NCBI RefSeq assembly: GCF_030867145.1
Contig: NC_134429.1
Span: forward strand, 21,623,115-21,687,114
Direction: 5' to 3'
Source of the DNA: Opisthocomus hoazin
Lineage: Eukaryota; Chordata; Aves; Opisthocomiformes; Opisthocomidae
Length of the DNA stretch: 64,000 nt
Under the pieces are notes generated by a model that was not told the DNA's origin, did not search any database, and worked only from the letters and a program-made list of their open reading frames with translations. Shown here in pieces: positions 1 to 12,386 of this stretch (positions are counted from its first letter, which is position 1; each line of letters begins with the position of its first letter). Both the position numbers and the translations under genes were made by a program.

Positions 1-608
1 CAGGTAATGCTCCAGTTGGCTCCTTGTCATCCACTAAGCCCAAGTGTTTGAACCAGACATGGCCACATTTGCTCTAAATTTTGTAGCCAAAGATCAAATA
101 TGGCAAAAAGTGAGATAATTCTTACAGTACCAGATATGTGTGATGCCTTTAATGTACCACCTTGAAGTCCTGACCCTGAACTGCAAAACCCTTCTCATCT
201 CACTAGCAGACTAAATTCTTTCAACTCTCTGGAACAGAGGAAACACTCCCCCTTGTTTTCCTCTCCCACATCCTCGAAACTGGGTGCTGTTCATTTTCAT
301 ACACGAAATACTCCATGTACAGTGAGAATTAGATGCGTGCTTTCAACCACAACTGAGCCTCCCTGCTAGCAGGAAGGCAGGACCGCAGCAGCCTACAAAC
401 CAGTCACACAAATGCATGCCGCACGGTCAACACGCAGCCCTGCTGGAACTGAGCTTTCTCCTCCTCCCACCCATGCTGGAAATCATGTCCTTCCCTAAAC
501 CAAGATGAGAACCCCCTGAACAGTGTTTCATTTTCTGTTGCTTTGCACTGTAGTGCCTCATTAGCTCAGGCCCTGCTCCGCACCAGCAGCAGTGTCTGCC
601 CTCCTTAC
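1..608 (-). other. DNAJC11: DNAJC11 intron 5 (partial)
   Basis: Intron sequence between coding exon 5 and the exons left of the window. It starts with donor GTAAGG. I see no further DNAJC11 exon, RNA gene or repeat in it. Confidence 0.8.
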
Positions 609-737
609 CTCAATGGACTGGGATATGTGCATTTTGTTTATCTCAATCTGGGGAAAGCTGCTCCCAGGCACATCTTCGTACTCTTCATCGTAACGATCAA
701 AGAGGTCAGTGGCATCTATTCCAACACTAATTGTTCC
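609..737 (-). CDS. DNAJC11: DNAJC11 coding exon 5 (last exon inside the window)
   Basis: Encodes residues 127-169, [20 protein letters not shown] through [22 protein letters not shown]. It matches the acidic stretch that precedes the C-terminal DUF3395 / beta-rich region of DNAJC11. Small differences from the human protein as I recall it include GID for GVD and VPG for VSG. The acceptor is CATTCCTTAG and the donor is GTAAGG (GT at 608-607); the exon is 43 codons, phase 0 to phase 0. Human DNAJC11 is 559 residues, so about 390 residues, including all of DUF3395, must lie to the left of this window. The gene is therefore partial here because of the window edge; nothing in the sequence suggests it is broken. 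Confidence 0.95.
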
Positions 738-3700
738 CTAAGGAATGACAAGTGAAACGAGTGCTTAGCATTAACAAACATCCAGCACACATAGGCCAAA
801 TGGCTAAACCATCTTTGTATATGATTAAATTTTTGCAGTTTTTTCTTGTTCTGCAATTACCTTTTCCACTGTAGAACACGTTTCTTACACATTCAAGACA
901 AACAAAAATGAATGATTACAATATTCTAAACCAGCAATATAAATCATAAACTAAATTGTACAAAGGACAGCTTTTCAGCAGGAAAACCTGTAACGCTAGT
1001 AGGCAATTTTTCTATTATGACACATTACAGAAGTAGGTAGAACACTTTTACACAGCAGGTTTATTCTTCCCCCACAACTGACTCTTCTTTGTCAGTATTT
1101 TAAAGCTGAAATAATATATTTTAGAAAAATATTTACTTCAGTGGATCTTGGCCAGAAATCCTCCAAACGCTTTCTTCTTATCAGTTATCAGAAACAACTT
1201 AGTTTTGAGCTGCCTCATTCACTTGCAATTGACCTCATGAGTCAAAAAATATATTTTCCTAGTTTGTATCTTGTAATCAGAAGAAAAGCTTGATAAAGAT
1301 AGGAAATATTTACCACCTGCTAAAAGTCTTTCTCAGACCATAGAAAAGCTTATTCCTACCAAAAACCAGGCCACAGCTAAACAGTCTGGCTACTTGCTGC
1401 TGTGCTCCCTCAGACTAACTGCAAGGGTGGGTTTATTTCAAAAGGGCATGATTAGATCCTTGTCTGGGTCATATAACCTCAACAGGCTTTGGAAACCTTC
1501 CCTACAGACCTCTTAAACAGCATTCCAGCTCACACAACATGTACCAGTTGCAATTAAAAAAACCCCTCTGTGCAGCAGCACAGAATGAGCTCTGAGCAAT
1601 TTGCATATAGAAACTCAATAGCTGGGTAGGTACAAAAACCACTCACAAAGAGTCCAAGTACTGATGGAATAAATTCTTGTTTCAGTCTGAGTGAGCCTTT
1701 TTCCTCGCTCACTCCACTCTAATCAAACGCTGAACCATAAATACAGGAAGAACTGCAGAGTTTGACAGGACTCAAAACTTCTCTCTGGTTTGGCTCCCAA
1801 CTATTTATTTGCTGTGGAGATTCCCAACGTCTCCTCAATGCTTATTTTCTGATTTCTCACACAGCAAAATTTGGGTAAGTATTTTAACACAGGAAGGTGT
1901 GATTACTTGCAGGAGAACTCTGGAACAGGGGCTGTGCCCTAGCCATTCACAAACACCTCTTGGTAGGCTGGCGAATTTCAAAGCAATTGCGCTCATCGTT
2001 CTGTTAGTGGCAGCACCAAGGACAAGCTCCTGCCCTCTACGCAGACTACTTTTCAGGAACCGTCTGCAAAGTGACCTTCAAGGGATCTGCTCTCCAGACG
2101 CTACAGCTTCTTCAGTTTCAGCCTCTCCTACATTGCGCTGCTCCTTGAAGCGAGGCCAAAGAGTGAAGCAAGGCAAACGCACCAATTGCCTAGGAAGCGG
2201 CGCAGCCCTGCCTGCTCTCCGGCCCTCTGGAAAGACACGGAGTAGAACAGCCAAAGAGAAACAAAACGTGCCAACTCCACTAGAATAAATTCCAGGAAAT
2301 GCACTCCAGAGTGGTTGACCAAACGTGTCTAAGTACAGGTGAGCATCTATTTTAACAAAAGAGAGAACTATTTCCATTTTTTCATGATGCTCTTCAATTC
2401 AAGGAAGTGCAAAATCCAAGATCTTTTGTAACAGAGACAGGATGGAAAGAAAGGTTTTCCATGCAGAGCACCACGTTCGGCACAGAACCTTTGCCAGACT
2501 ACAACTTTAAATTCCAAGGTAAACGTTTTTAAACAAAGGATATCATGCTGAGTAGTAAGCATGCTGAATTTGAATGCAAAAAGACAGAAAACTGCATATT
2601 TTAAACTCAGACCAGAACATCAGCGGCAGTAAAGATTTCTCAAGAATTTGCATTTAAAAAAACCCACTCAAGAGCATCTTACTTTATTACGTTTATTCCT
2701 ACCATGATGCTTGTACTCTTTGTAAAGATGCACCACAGTCCACACACATTCCTCAAATTCATTGCACCTCCTTTCAATCATACACAAAACCTTATTATTT
2801 CCTTTTTCACATCTATGAATTTTAAAACAAATATCCCTCCCAATGAAAAAAGAACACCTGAACCTACCCGTGAAAATCCACATGACCCGCTCAGAGGAAA
2901 GCAGTGTCTCCATTCCCTCCCCAGCTCCCCAGCAGACCTTCCATTTAGCTGCCTTCCGCTGAAGGGAGCAGAGGACTCCGTGCAGACACTTCACCTCCCA
3001 CCAGGCAGGTGAAGTCACCCTCCGAGGCCTACAGATCCTGGCAAGAGAACTGGCTCAGGTGCGAGCACAGGAAAGGCAGCAGATGGTAAAGTTAAAAATA
3101 TTCCCAGAGAACGACAGCACCCCCTACGCCACCGGATAATGGGGAGGGGACGGCTGCTGCTTGCAGCTCCCCATCAGCCACCTGCTCAAACCAGTGGAAA
3201 TGAAAAAGCCCTCCCCACAGAAAGAGCAGCAGGGAAAAAGCTGTAAAGCTCTGCTCAGAAGTCGGCAGTGCACGCACACAACGTGCCGCAAAGCGCACCG
3301 ACTCAGCAGGGCAGGAAGCTGGGGAGCAGCACTACAGAACCGTCAGAGCTGTTTTCTGGTATTATCTTGTAAAATCACCTCTATTTGCCATCCTGTGAAT
3401 GCAAAACAGACTTCAGTGACGGAATTACGAGGTGTGCCAGAGAAGAATATACTCCCTGCTCGCCTCTTTTCTTAGGGATCTACCTTCTGGAAGGTGACAT
3501 ATGGAAGCTGTGCAAGAGTAAGCCTTGAGGGACCTGCATTTCTTAGATGGTGACCTTGCGCAGCAGGAAAATAACAGGATTTAATTTCTCCTAACACGAA
3601 GCGGTTCTTCTCAAATGAAGTAATGAACTTTTCAACCCTTCTGTACGTCTTTGAAAGCAAAAACAAAGCTCTAAAAACAAATAATAGACTCAATTCGAAA

Positions 3701-5913
3701 CCTGCCAAATTGCCTACATCTGGTTATTGCTAAACATTTCTGGTTAGAATGCTTTATTTTGCTGGAACCATTTTACAGAACTGACAAAATGTTGGAAATT
3801 TTAAAATAACTTGCGTTCGTGTATGAAATGATCACAGCTGCGCTACCTAATTCCAAAGGAACACTGCCTGGAGAGACATTTCTATAGGCTGCCAATCAGC
3901 AATTGCTGTAAACACCCAGATGGCTAATTTTATCACAGGACACAGAGGCTGAAGCTTACAATGCAGCTCCGCTTTTTACTGCTCACAGCCGTGGCCAGGA
4001 GCCCAGATAAAATGTCAAATTCCCAAAGCCACAGAGAAGCACGAGGTGGAGATAACCATGTTCCTCCCCGAGAACACCCTTCTGACCCCAGTCACCCTCA
4101 TCTCCAGCGACAGTTCGACTTGCCTGTTTTGTGGCATCCCGAAATCCCTTTCCACCCGGAATAATGTTGCCAGCAGATATTCATGTAACAACTTATGCTT
4201 ATTTACCCTTCCAGTACAAACAAGTTTTTAGTATTTGTGCACTATCCACAACAGCCTGGTGATCTGTGTTCGTCGATCTGCTTTGCTAAGACCAGTGCAG
4301 ATCCAAAGTCTGTGCCAAGGTGAATATCTCAAAGCATTACAGGTCTTCCCAGATGGACATTTTTCTGATACACTCCTAAGCATTACTGTACTCACACTTC
4401 TGTCTACTCAGAAAACACTGTGATTTTAAACTGCTGGCCATGAAAACACCAGCAACTTTCAAAAACAACAGTAATAGTAGTTAATCAACTGGCAGTTTGT
4501 TTCTCAGGTTATACAAGCTACGCTGCAACATGACAGAAGTCCATACATGAACAAGACGACACAGGAGACCTTCTCTTTCAAAGCCACTAAAATAGTACAG
4601 CCAACTGTGCTTCAGTGCTTCAAGATGCAGAATCTGCACTTACTGTAATCCTCCAGCAAGGGCTCTGGGAATACCCAGTTTTACACCAAGAGCAGAAGCA
4701 TTTACAAATAAAACAAAAATTGATGTATTATTACAGTTTATTTTTCCAAGACTGAGAAAGTTTCTTTGTCTACATAAATATCTGCACAGTTACCTCGGGG
4801 TAGATAGAGGAAAATCATGGCTCTCCACCATGGACCATTTCTATACTGCATAGAAGAAATGGATTTCCAAGTAATCTTTCAAAAAAGAGGCTTTTAAGCA
4901 AAAAAACCCAAGAAAACTATAGATCCAGATAGACTAAAGTACGAATAGATTTGGTGAGCATAGAAGCAGCTCGTGGATAATGTTATTCACTGCATGAGAA
5001 CTAAGATTTTTGTGATTCAACAAGCTTTGAAACCTCACTCAGTGACGATCCTGACAAAACCTGGGTTTGCCTAGCATACTTACCAAGCCAAGAACCAGCA
5101 AAGGCATTGGCATTCTGAACTGTCAGAGTATTCCAGTCGCAGCAGGTGACTGAGGAAGCAGAGGTCAACCATCATTTCCACCTCTCCCTGTCACCCCAAC
5201 GCTACCACAAGAACATCACCCTCAACATGGTATTCTTGATCATCTTTGAACAGCCAAGATTCAGCTGCAAGGTGGGTCATTTAGCGTCAGTTTATGGCTG
5301 CTCTAAAACTGAGAGATGCGAATGGAATGCTCTACGATTCTCATCCTGAGCGTGTGATCAAGCTTTCCTAGAAGAGGCACCGACTGTGAAACTGGCAAGA
5401 CCCCAGTCCTTTTTGGGCTTAGTTTGTTCACTGCGCTGCAGCCAGAAGAGTTCTGCTACCCAGCTGGTTTGGTAGCTGCCTTGCATTTTTCACTGGTTTC
5501 AAAGCTGCATTTGAGTATCTCCCTGCTTTGCTGTGACACTACAGCAGTGTCGAACGTAAAACCTACCAGATAACTGCAGAGAGTTTCGTTTTATTTGGAA
5601 TACTTGGAAAGAAATCATAACCATTTCAATGTTAGGTCTGTTCTCGTGAACTTGCTGAAAGAGATATTTTGCTCCTGCATGCTTCAATGACAAAAAGAAA
5701 AAGAACTTTCAACCGAGGATTACTGTTCAAAGAATCAGATGTTTTCCCTACACTGTCCAGAGAAACTGCGTATTCAAAAAAGGAAAAGTAACTCACTAAG
5801 TGTAGATACCTAAGGGGCTATTTACTATAGCCCCACATCTAGGCTCATCTCACCTTGCATATTTGTAACAATTACAGATTCGCTCTTGAGACTGGGATGA
5901 AGTCTTTGCTTAC
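738..5913 (-). other. DNAJC11: DNAJC11 intron 4
   Basis: A 5.2 kb intron bounded by GTAAGC and CCTTAG on the minus strand. Open frames inside it are short and have no recognisable protein similarity. I found no interspersed repeat that I could name. Confidence 0.85.
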
Positions 5914-6015
5914 CTTTGGATTAGTTCGCTGCTGCAGTCTTCTCTCTTCCCTCTCTCTCTGCAAACGCTCAAATTCTTCCCTGATTTCAGCTGGAGTTCT
6001 CTTCCTTTCCACAAC
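5914..6015 (-). CDS. DNAJC11: DNAJC11 coding exon 4 (charged linker helix)
   Basis: Encodes residues 93-126, beginning [20 protein letters not shown] and ending in RTNPK. The Arg/Glu-rich run predicts a long charged alpha-helix following the J domain, as in mammalian DNAJC11. The exon is exactly 34 codons, phase 0 at both ends, with TTGAGCAG as acceptor and GTAAGC as donor (GT at 5913-5912). It is separated from the preceding exon by a short 783-nt intron and from the next by 5.2 kb. Confidence 0.95.
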
Positions 6016-6798
6016 CTGCTCAAAAAGAAATCAAAAACAAAAGATTACCAAAAAGAGCATGCTCGGGGTATTGCATTGCTGATGGGATGAAGGTCCACCG
6101 GTATGCTCTAACATGCTGCCCCTGCTGCTGCTGTAAGCCACTCTGCGTGAATTTCAATGCTCAGAGTCTGGAAGCAAACACCTGGGCCAGATCAAATGGC
6201 AAGCACAAGAGAAAATCCCCTGCTCTGAGAGAAGGGAAAGTGGTCTTGTTATTTCTGTTCCCTTGACAAAACCACGGCATGTAGCTTTCAGACCACAAGT
6301 ACAAGACACTGCAATCAACTAAGACTGGCAGAGGCTAGCAAGGGGACTTAACAATAGGAAAGCCAGGAATGGACAAATTCTCTTTCAAAGCCCATAAAAA
6401 CTAACCAAATAAAAAAAAAACAACCCCAAAAAGCACAGAAAGAAAAAGTAATTTCAAACTCAGAACCTAGCTGATGTTGGAAAAAAGTTCTGGAAGAAAA
6501 AGATGAGACTAGATGGACAATACTGATGCATTTGCCTAAGACAAAGATGTTGCCTGTCACGGTAATCTCCTGTTAGGGAACTCTGAATGTCAGGTTTATT
6601 GTTCTCTTGTCAAGTGAAAAACCTAAGTATTCTCTGAAAATCCATTATGGTGTTTCAGCAGAGACAGAGAGAGACAGAAATAACTAAACAAGGATGCCTT
6701 CAAACAAACAGGCATTCATTATTGTTAATATAACAGAATGTCAGATAAAGGTGGCTTTCGTCAATTCCACTGCCCGTAAGGTGCTAAATTTCTCTCAC
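6016..6798 (-). other. DNAJC11: DNAJC11 intron 3
   Basis: A 783-nt intron with GTGAGA donor and TTGAGCAG acceptor on the minus strand. It contains a short A-run near 6411-6420 and nothing else I can name. Confidence 0.85.
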
Positions 6799-6872
6799 CT
6801 CCCATCCTTCCATTTCCAGTCCTCTCCTCCCATATATGTCATAGATGGCTCTGGTCTGTGGATCACTAAGCA
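6799..6872 (-). CDS. DNAJC11: DNAJC11 coding exon 3 (end of J domain)
   Basis: Encodes residues 68-92, [20 protein letters not shown] followed by MEGWE. The first codon is split: G from the preceding exon and TG here. This finishes the J domain (helix IV, the DPQTRAIYD signature) and begins the linker. Splice sites are ACTTGCAG before the exon and GTGAGA after it (GT at 6798-6797). The length of 74 nt restores phase 0 with the 130-nt exon before it. One conservative change from the human sequence as I recall it is YGRRG for YGKRG. Confidence 0.95.
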
Positions 6873-8662
6873 CTGCAAGTTAAAAATCAAAAGAGAGGAG
6901 AGAACTCAGTTTCCGGTCTTCCCCTTGAATTTCCGACCAACACACTAGTGTTATTTTGAATTCAAGCACAGATGCTGGAAACGCGTTGCTCTACAGTTGC
7001 ATCCAATTCTTACATTAACTCCCTTTAACGTTTTCACATGCTATATTAACAGGATACGTTGACTTTTTTCTTACTTCTAAAATTAAAAAGTGAAAAGAAC
7101 ACAAGAGAGACATGCAGACCAGCTGAATGTGCAGTGGGGTTTTTCAATATTACTTTTTTTGACTGAAGGGTGACATAAGCCCTCTAACAATCAATGGGAT
7201 TATTAGCAATTCAGCCACAGAAGTCCCTGGAAACGTTCTGAGGAAGAATGACGTCTACCTCTGTTTACCTTTCAGAGTTCTTTGGTGCTTCGCTCCCTGT
7301 CTTCGATCTTCTGTACCATCCCTGTCCACTGATCCTTTCCCAACCAGCCCAAACACGTGAGGCACGCCAAGCACCAACAAAACAACTTCCATGAAGCAAT
7401 TCACACCTTGTCAAACATTAACTACAGGCTAACTGCAAAAATGCATGTGGAATTTGAATCTCACTAAAAGTCAACCAATGCAACGAAGAAAATAAAATAC
7501 ACCAGGAGACTGCAGAATGGTTACTTTGGAAAAAGACTGCACATAGAATTACGAAGAATCTCTGAAATGTAAGGCATATTTAACTGTACAATGTCTCATA
7601 CCACACCCTTCCTTATTTAAAAAAAAAAATCATCAGTATTTTCCCACAGGGTCCCAGGCCTGCTTTGTAATTATCATGTATTTCTTTCGACTGCGGTGGA
7701 ACTGATGAGCCTTCAGGGAGCCGGGCATGTATATTAAGGCAAAAAGAGGCTTATGCTAGTAATTGAGCTTTGATCTAAATGACTTTAAGACTATTGAACT
7801 TGCTAAATGTCACAGGCAGATACTGTTTTTTATAAACTCTGACAAAATGCATCTTTTGCTGTGTGATATTAAGAGATGGAAGAGGAGGGGGAAAAAATAA
7901 GCAGGAGGTGGGGTGGCTTATTTTCAAGATGTCAAAATCCTTGCTTGTAAAATATTACGCTCACATTTGGTACTGAACGAGCAACAATTTATATATACTT
8001 CACAACACAGAGCCAAGCAAAGCCACAGAATTCAAGGGGAAAGTTGGCCCTACTGTAAGACCCACTCACCACATCAAAATTAAATGACTGAAGCATCCTA
8101 AGTTTTTATTCCTCATGTCATCAATGCAAGACCTTCACTGTTTTCCCCAGCAAAAGCTACCTACGGTGACACCAAGATTTAAGTAAATGTTGGCTTAATT
8201 CACAATATTTTTAAAGGGTTTTGGCATCATTGAATGAGAAAAAAACCCCTAACTACTATAAATCCATTGTCCTTATCTCAGTCTTAGAATATGGAAGAAC
8301 TTGCTGAAAAACAACAGAGACTGCAATCAAGTGATAGAGAACAGAAATTCAGGATGCATCAGTTCAAAAGTAAAATAGGAAACTTTCTGTTTGAAGCTTT
8401 TCAGTGCTTCAACATTCAGGAAGCAGGAAATAAGACAGAGACTCCAGTTCTCATTCATTGCAGAATTTATACTGCATTGCTCCTCTGCTTTACAGGACAG
8501 AAGCAGGAAAGAAAGAAGCAGGAAAGAAAGCACTGCTAAGTATCCGCAAATTTTATCATTACTTTGTAATAATATTTATCTTCCTCAAAAAGCACGAAGA
8601 CATCGCCCTCCTTCTAGAAAACCCCTGAAAACAGTTTCTGCAAACTTCAAATTTCCACTGAC
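6873..8662 (-). other. DNAJC11: DNAJC11 intron 2
   Basis: A 1.8 kb intron with GTCAGT donor and ACTTGCAG acceptor on the minus strand. Its right end contains an exact 15-bp tandem duplication at 8500-8529. No other feature recognised. Confidence 0.85.
8500..8529. repeat. Exact 15-bp tandem duplication
   Basis: Two adjacent copies of GAAGCAGGAAAGAAA in DNAJC11 intron 2. Confidence 0.9.
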
Positions 8663-8792
8663 CTTCATAAGCTTGGTGAACAAGGTTAAACAGCCGCTCA
8701 GCTTGTGTTTTGAGCTCCGGGTCTCTGTGCTTGTCTGGATGGTACAGCATACACAGTCGGCGGTAGGCAGCTTTTAGCTCTTCCTGAGTGGC
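8663..8792 (-). CDS. DNAJC11: DNAJC11 coding exon 2 (J domain core with HPD)
   Basis: Encodes residues 25-67, reading [20 protein letters not shown] and onward to LVHQAYE. This is helix II, the HPD loop (residues 42-44, the Hsp70-stimulating motif) and helix III of the J domain. Compared with the human sequence as I recall it, only a few positions differ near the exon start (TQ for SS) and later (T for S). The acceptor is TTCTCACAG just upstream (position 8793 and above) and the donor is GTCAGT (GT at 8662-8661). The exon is 130 nt and ends in phase 1, matching the following 74-nt exon. An intact HPD implies a functional co-chaperone that stimulates Hsp70 ATPase activity. Confidence 0.97.
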
Positions 8793-11700
8793 CTGTGAGA
8801 AGCAGTAAAAATGAATTAAAGTACAACCAATGCCACTTAAAAACAACCATTAGCAAGATCAGCCCTGAAGAAGTCCATCAGCTATCACATTTCTTTTCCT
8901 TACACAGAAGGAAATACCTAGGTACAAAAAGTTAAGCCAAAAAAAAAACCCGCAACACCCAAGCAATCTGTGTTCATACATTATTTTTATCAGGCAACTA
9001 CTGTCTCCTCAATTCGATGCAGAAGAGCAAAGAAAAAGTGACCTCAGGATAAAAACACTTAAAGCAAGAAGCGTAAAGCCACAGCTTTACACGCAACCCT
9101 TCACGGCTATGCTCCCTAGCATCTCCCTTCCCATGCAGCAAGGGCTCTCTGTCGGGCTGTGAGAAAGGAATCTGTAAGAAAGGGCACCATCTGCCCTCAG
9201 AAGCACACTCATCTGCAGTACATGCATAACCAGAAGAACAGTGTATCACTAAATGCATCAAGAAGAAAAAAAAAAAAAAGCCCTACTCTTTACCACAACC
9301 ACTCTGGAATTTTAGATGGCACCTGGCTTCATTCCAAAGACACATGGTGGAAGCAGATTTCAGATGGCTCTTTCAGAATCAATGGAATAAACGCCCCCCC
9401 CCTTCCATTACCACGTCTCAGGAGACAACCTCGCAGCAATATTATTTTTTTAATCTAGACAGTCCTGGTAATTTCCCCTTTCTCATCTCAGTCCTGCAAC
9501 AGTCCTTATATTGCAGCAGCCATCTATTCCTTGGAGGCTGATTAGCAGGTTAGAAGTGCCGGTGCCAAAATCAACCAGAACTTCTCCAAAAGGCACAGGC
9601 AGTGCACGCAGCTTCACAGAGCTACCAACCGTCCAGGCACAAAACTGTCCAGGCAAGAGTCGATTCCCAGGGCGCAGGGAGCAGGACCCACTTCTCTGCC
9701 CCAGGAAAAACATGCAGAGTGAAATAATTCCTCCAAGTGAAGGCCATCCCTTTTGTTATAGCCGGGGGTCACAATGGACAGGAAGGCAATGCCAGCAAGA
9801 GAGAAGGGGGCATCCAGAAAATAACAGAACTTAAAGACACAGATTCCAATTGCTCTTAATGCTCTTCACAGACTGAAGCTTTCACGGTTTCCAAGGTTTC
9901 ACCACGGAAATAAAGGCCCTAAATGTCCATTTCTTGGAGTAACACCTTTTTTCAACTTGTGTTAAGGAGAGTCCTGATTTTCATCAAAGAAATGCATTCA
10001 CTTGTATACCAAAGCTAGAAACCCATTCAGTTTCAAGGACAGCTTAGAATATAGCTTTTCTCTGCACATTTGTACTATTTTATGTTAATGTTCCTTAAAT
10101 GACACAGCAAAAGAGGCCCTGCCAAGTTTACCGGCCCCAAGATAGTAAAAGTAGCTACATATCAGCTCTTCTCTTTTCACCACCTTGTGCTTTCTCAGAC
10201 ATAGAATTTTCATTTGACTGAGAAGGCAGGGGAACATATAGGTCTAAAATGGCATTCTTTAATCAAAGCAATGATAAATGGTTTAATGAGCTATTGATTA
10301 TGTAATAGCAAGGAGCAGCTTCACTTTTTATAAATGCCATGTTCAATAAAATGTTAGATTGGGCCTTTCATCATCATTGAATAGCTCGGGTCATTGGTTC
10401 AATATTTCATGAGCAACAGCCTCTTAGAAACCGCTAAAGAAATACTGACATCATTTCAAATTGCAATGAAATACATAACTCAGTAATAATCATATGTAAG
10501 TTACATTTTTATTACCAAAATTCCTGGCAAAATTAAAAGGCGTCCAATCTCCCTACTCGAGGCTTAAACGGCTTCATTTAACTTCTCAAACATGCCACCA
10601 CATTTTTAGTGGATTGAAATCTATAAAAGATTAAACATTTATACACACACGAAAATTGCTGCTCGGCAGGCTTACTCTCCTCATTGGGGCTGCAAAGTTC
10701 AGTGGTTAACTATTATTTTAAGCTCAGCTGCCACATCACACAAAGTTGGCTCAGCACACAGAAATGCAAATTCACTGCATTCCACTGCTACACAGCATAG
10801 TACTACTGAATTTAATTAGCAAGGGGTAATTAACGAAGCTTCTAGTACTCTCAGTTGGAATTACTCCCTCAAAGACCAATTTAACTTGGTTTCCAGCTCC
10901 CTGCTGTACCAAACCTGAATTTTCTGATCCCTAGCGAAGAGCTGAAAGCCTAGCTAAGCTAACTATTAAGCCTTTCTTGTTAATCTCTCAAGCAGTCACA
11001 AACCTCGTGTGGTTCCTACAGTTTCCTTTTAGCCTCTACATCTGCACACTGCTGACATTTGAAGGGTGAATTACAAAAGCCACTGAGTGATCTAAAAGCG
11101 CGGCCCACTGGCTTTTAACAGGACTCCAGCTTGAGCTGCACAGAATTTTTTCGAAAAAGAGCATGCTTTACCACACGGCATTAGAGTGTTCTGCAAACAG
11201 AGTTACTTTCACACATTTTTCCTTCAGAAATGCAGAAGATTTCCGTAAACAAGACACAGGAGACTGCCACCAAGCCCACAAGTACTGACAGTAACTGCAA
11301 AGATAATTTTTTCAGAGCTTTCCCACTGAATTGCTTCTAAGTCTTGAACTCCTACTCTACACAGCAGTAGTTCATTAAAAGCCTTCTTCCGTTCAAATTG
11401 TCAAAGTCTAGACCGACATGCTTGAATAATGAAGGCTGCTTACACACACCCGTACCCACACATCTATACAGTGTGTACATACATTGCTATTGCATTTGAT
11501 GAACCAAACTACACCACAGCCCATACATCCAGATCTGTGGCGATTTTCCTAACCATTACTACAAAAAAGTAAGTTCCAAAGTGTTCAGGTGTAACAAAAC
11601 TGCATCAATTAATACTCATCTATCACGAAAAATGAAACCGAGGACTACTGACCCTCCTTTTTTTGAGGAGAGCGCTGTTTTGCAAAGAACGCAGGTGTTT

Positions 11701-12141
11701 CCAACTCGAAAACATTTGGAAAGTCCACCCAGCCCCGACGAGAAGCAGAGGAACACATAACCAAAGAGATAAGCACGCTAAGATGCACGTACGCAGGCTG
11801 AGCCCGAGCCGCCCCACGCCCCGCGGAACGCAGCTCGGAAGGGCTCGCCCCAGCAGCGACCGCCTCACCCTTGGCCCTCGTATCTCGCCCCGCACGCTGC
11901 GCACACACCGAACAGCCCTGCGACCCGCGTCGGACTTACGAAGTCCCGCTCTCGGGCAGCGGCTGCCTCGGCCCGGGCCGCAGGACGCGCTCAGGCAGCC
12001 GCGCTCCCGCCGCCGGGCCCCGCAGCGGCCGCGGCCCGGCCTGCCCAGGCGGGCACCGGGGTCACGGCCTGCCCGGCGCCACCGCCCGGCCCGGCCTGGC
12101 CCAGCCCCGCCGCCCGGCCCCGCCGCCGCCGGCAGGCCCAC
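8793..12141 (-). other. DNAJC11: DNAJC11 intron 1
   Basis: A 3.35 kb intron with GTGGGC donor and TTCTCACAG acceptor on the minus strand. Its right end lies inside the CpG island. The part around 10.08-10.9 kb is AT-rich, non-repetitive and contains many homeodomain-type TAAT cores; it is a candidate regulatory element but this cannot be shown from one sequence. Confidence 0.85.
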
Positions 12142-12213
12142 CTCCCGCCGCACGTTGAGCAGCGAGTAGTAGTCCTCGTTGTCCGGCACCTCCTCCCCCA
12201 AGGCCGCCGCCAT
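12142..12213 (-). CDS. DNAJC11: DNAJC11 coding exon 1 (start codon, residues 1-24)
   Basis: First coding exon of DNAJC11, a J-domain co-chaperone known to sit at the mitochondrial outer membrane and to associate with the MICOS/MIB complex that shapes cristae. The exon encodes 24 residues starting MAAALGEEVPDNEDYYSLLN and ending VRRE; human DNAJC11 has the same length here and the same NEDYYSLLNVRRE stretch, which opens the J domain. The ATG is the complement of 12211-12213 and lies in an AAGATGGCGGC context. The donor is GTGGGC immediately after the GAG codon (GT at 12141-12140), phase 0. The next exon joins in frame after a 3.35 kb intron. The frame continues open past the donor into GC-rich intron sequence, but that extension has no similarity to the protein. 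Identity is very secure because five consecutive exons match in order. Confidence 0.95.
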
Positions 12214-12216
12214 CTT
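12206..12216 (-). promoter_or_regulatory. YY1-type site overlapping the DNAJC11 start codon
   Basis: Minus-strand sequence AAGATGGCGGC is an exact match to the core YY1 consensus, and its ATG is the DNAJC11 initiator. YY1 sites at this position are known in promoters of many housekeeping and ribosomal or mitochondrial genes, where they lie just downstream of the transcription start. Binding is inferred. Confidence 0.6.
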
Positions 12217-12326
12217 CCCGACCTCTCACCCCGCGCCGCCGGGCGTGGCAGCGCCGCAAGACCGGGGGCGAGGCGCCCCGGCGCCGCTTGCTGCCGCGCC
12301 CCCCAGCGGCCCGGCGGGCCGAGCGC

Positions 12327-12338
12327 TGCGCATGCGCC
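12327..12338. promoter_or_regulatory. NRF1-like site upstream of DNAJC11
   Basis: The sequence TGCGCATGCGCC matches the palindromic NRF1 consensus YGCGCAYGCGCR at 11 of 12 positions. It lies about 115 bp upstream of the DNAJC11 ATG. NRF1 controls many nuclear genes for mitochondrial proteins, which fits the role of DNAJC11. Confidence 0.55.
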
Positions 12339-12374
12339 CGGGCACTCTAAAGCACCTCTCTCTGCCGAGCCGTC

Positions 12375-12386
12375 TGCGCATGTGCG
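12375..12386. promoter_or_regulatory. Second NRF1-like site upstream of DNAJC11
   Basis: The sequence TGCGCATGTGCG differs from the NRF1 consensus at one position and lies 48 bp further from the ATG than the first site. Confidence 0.45.
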
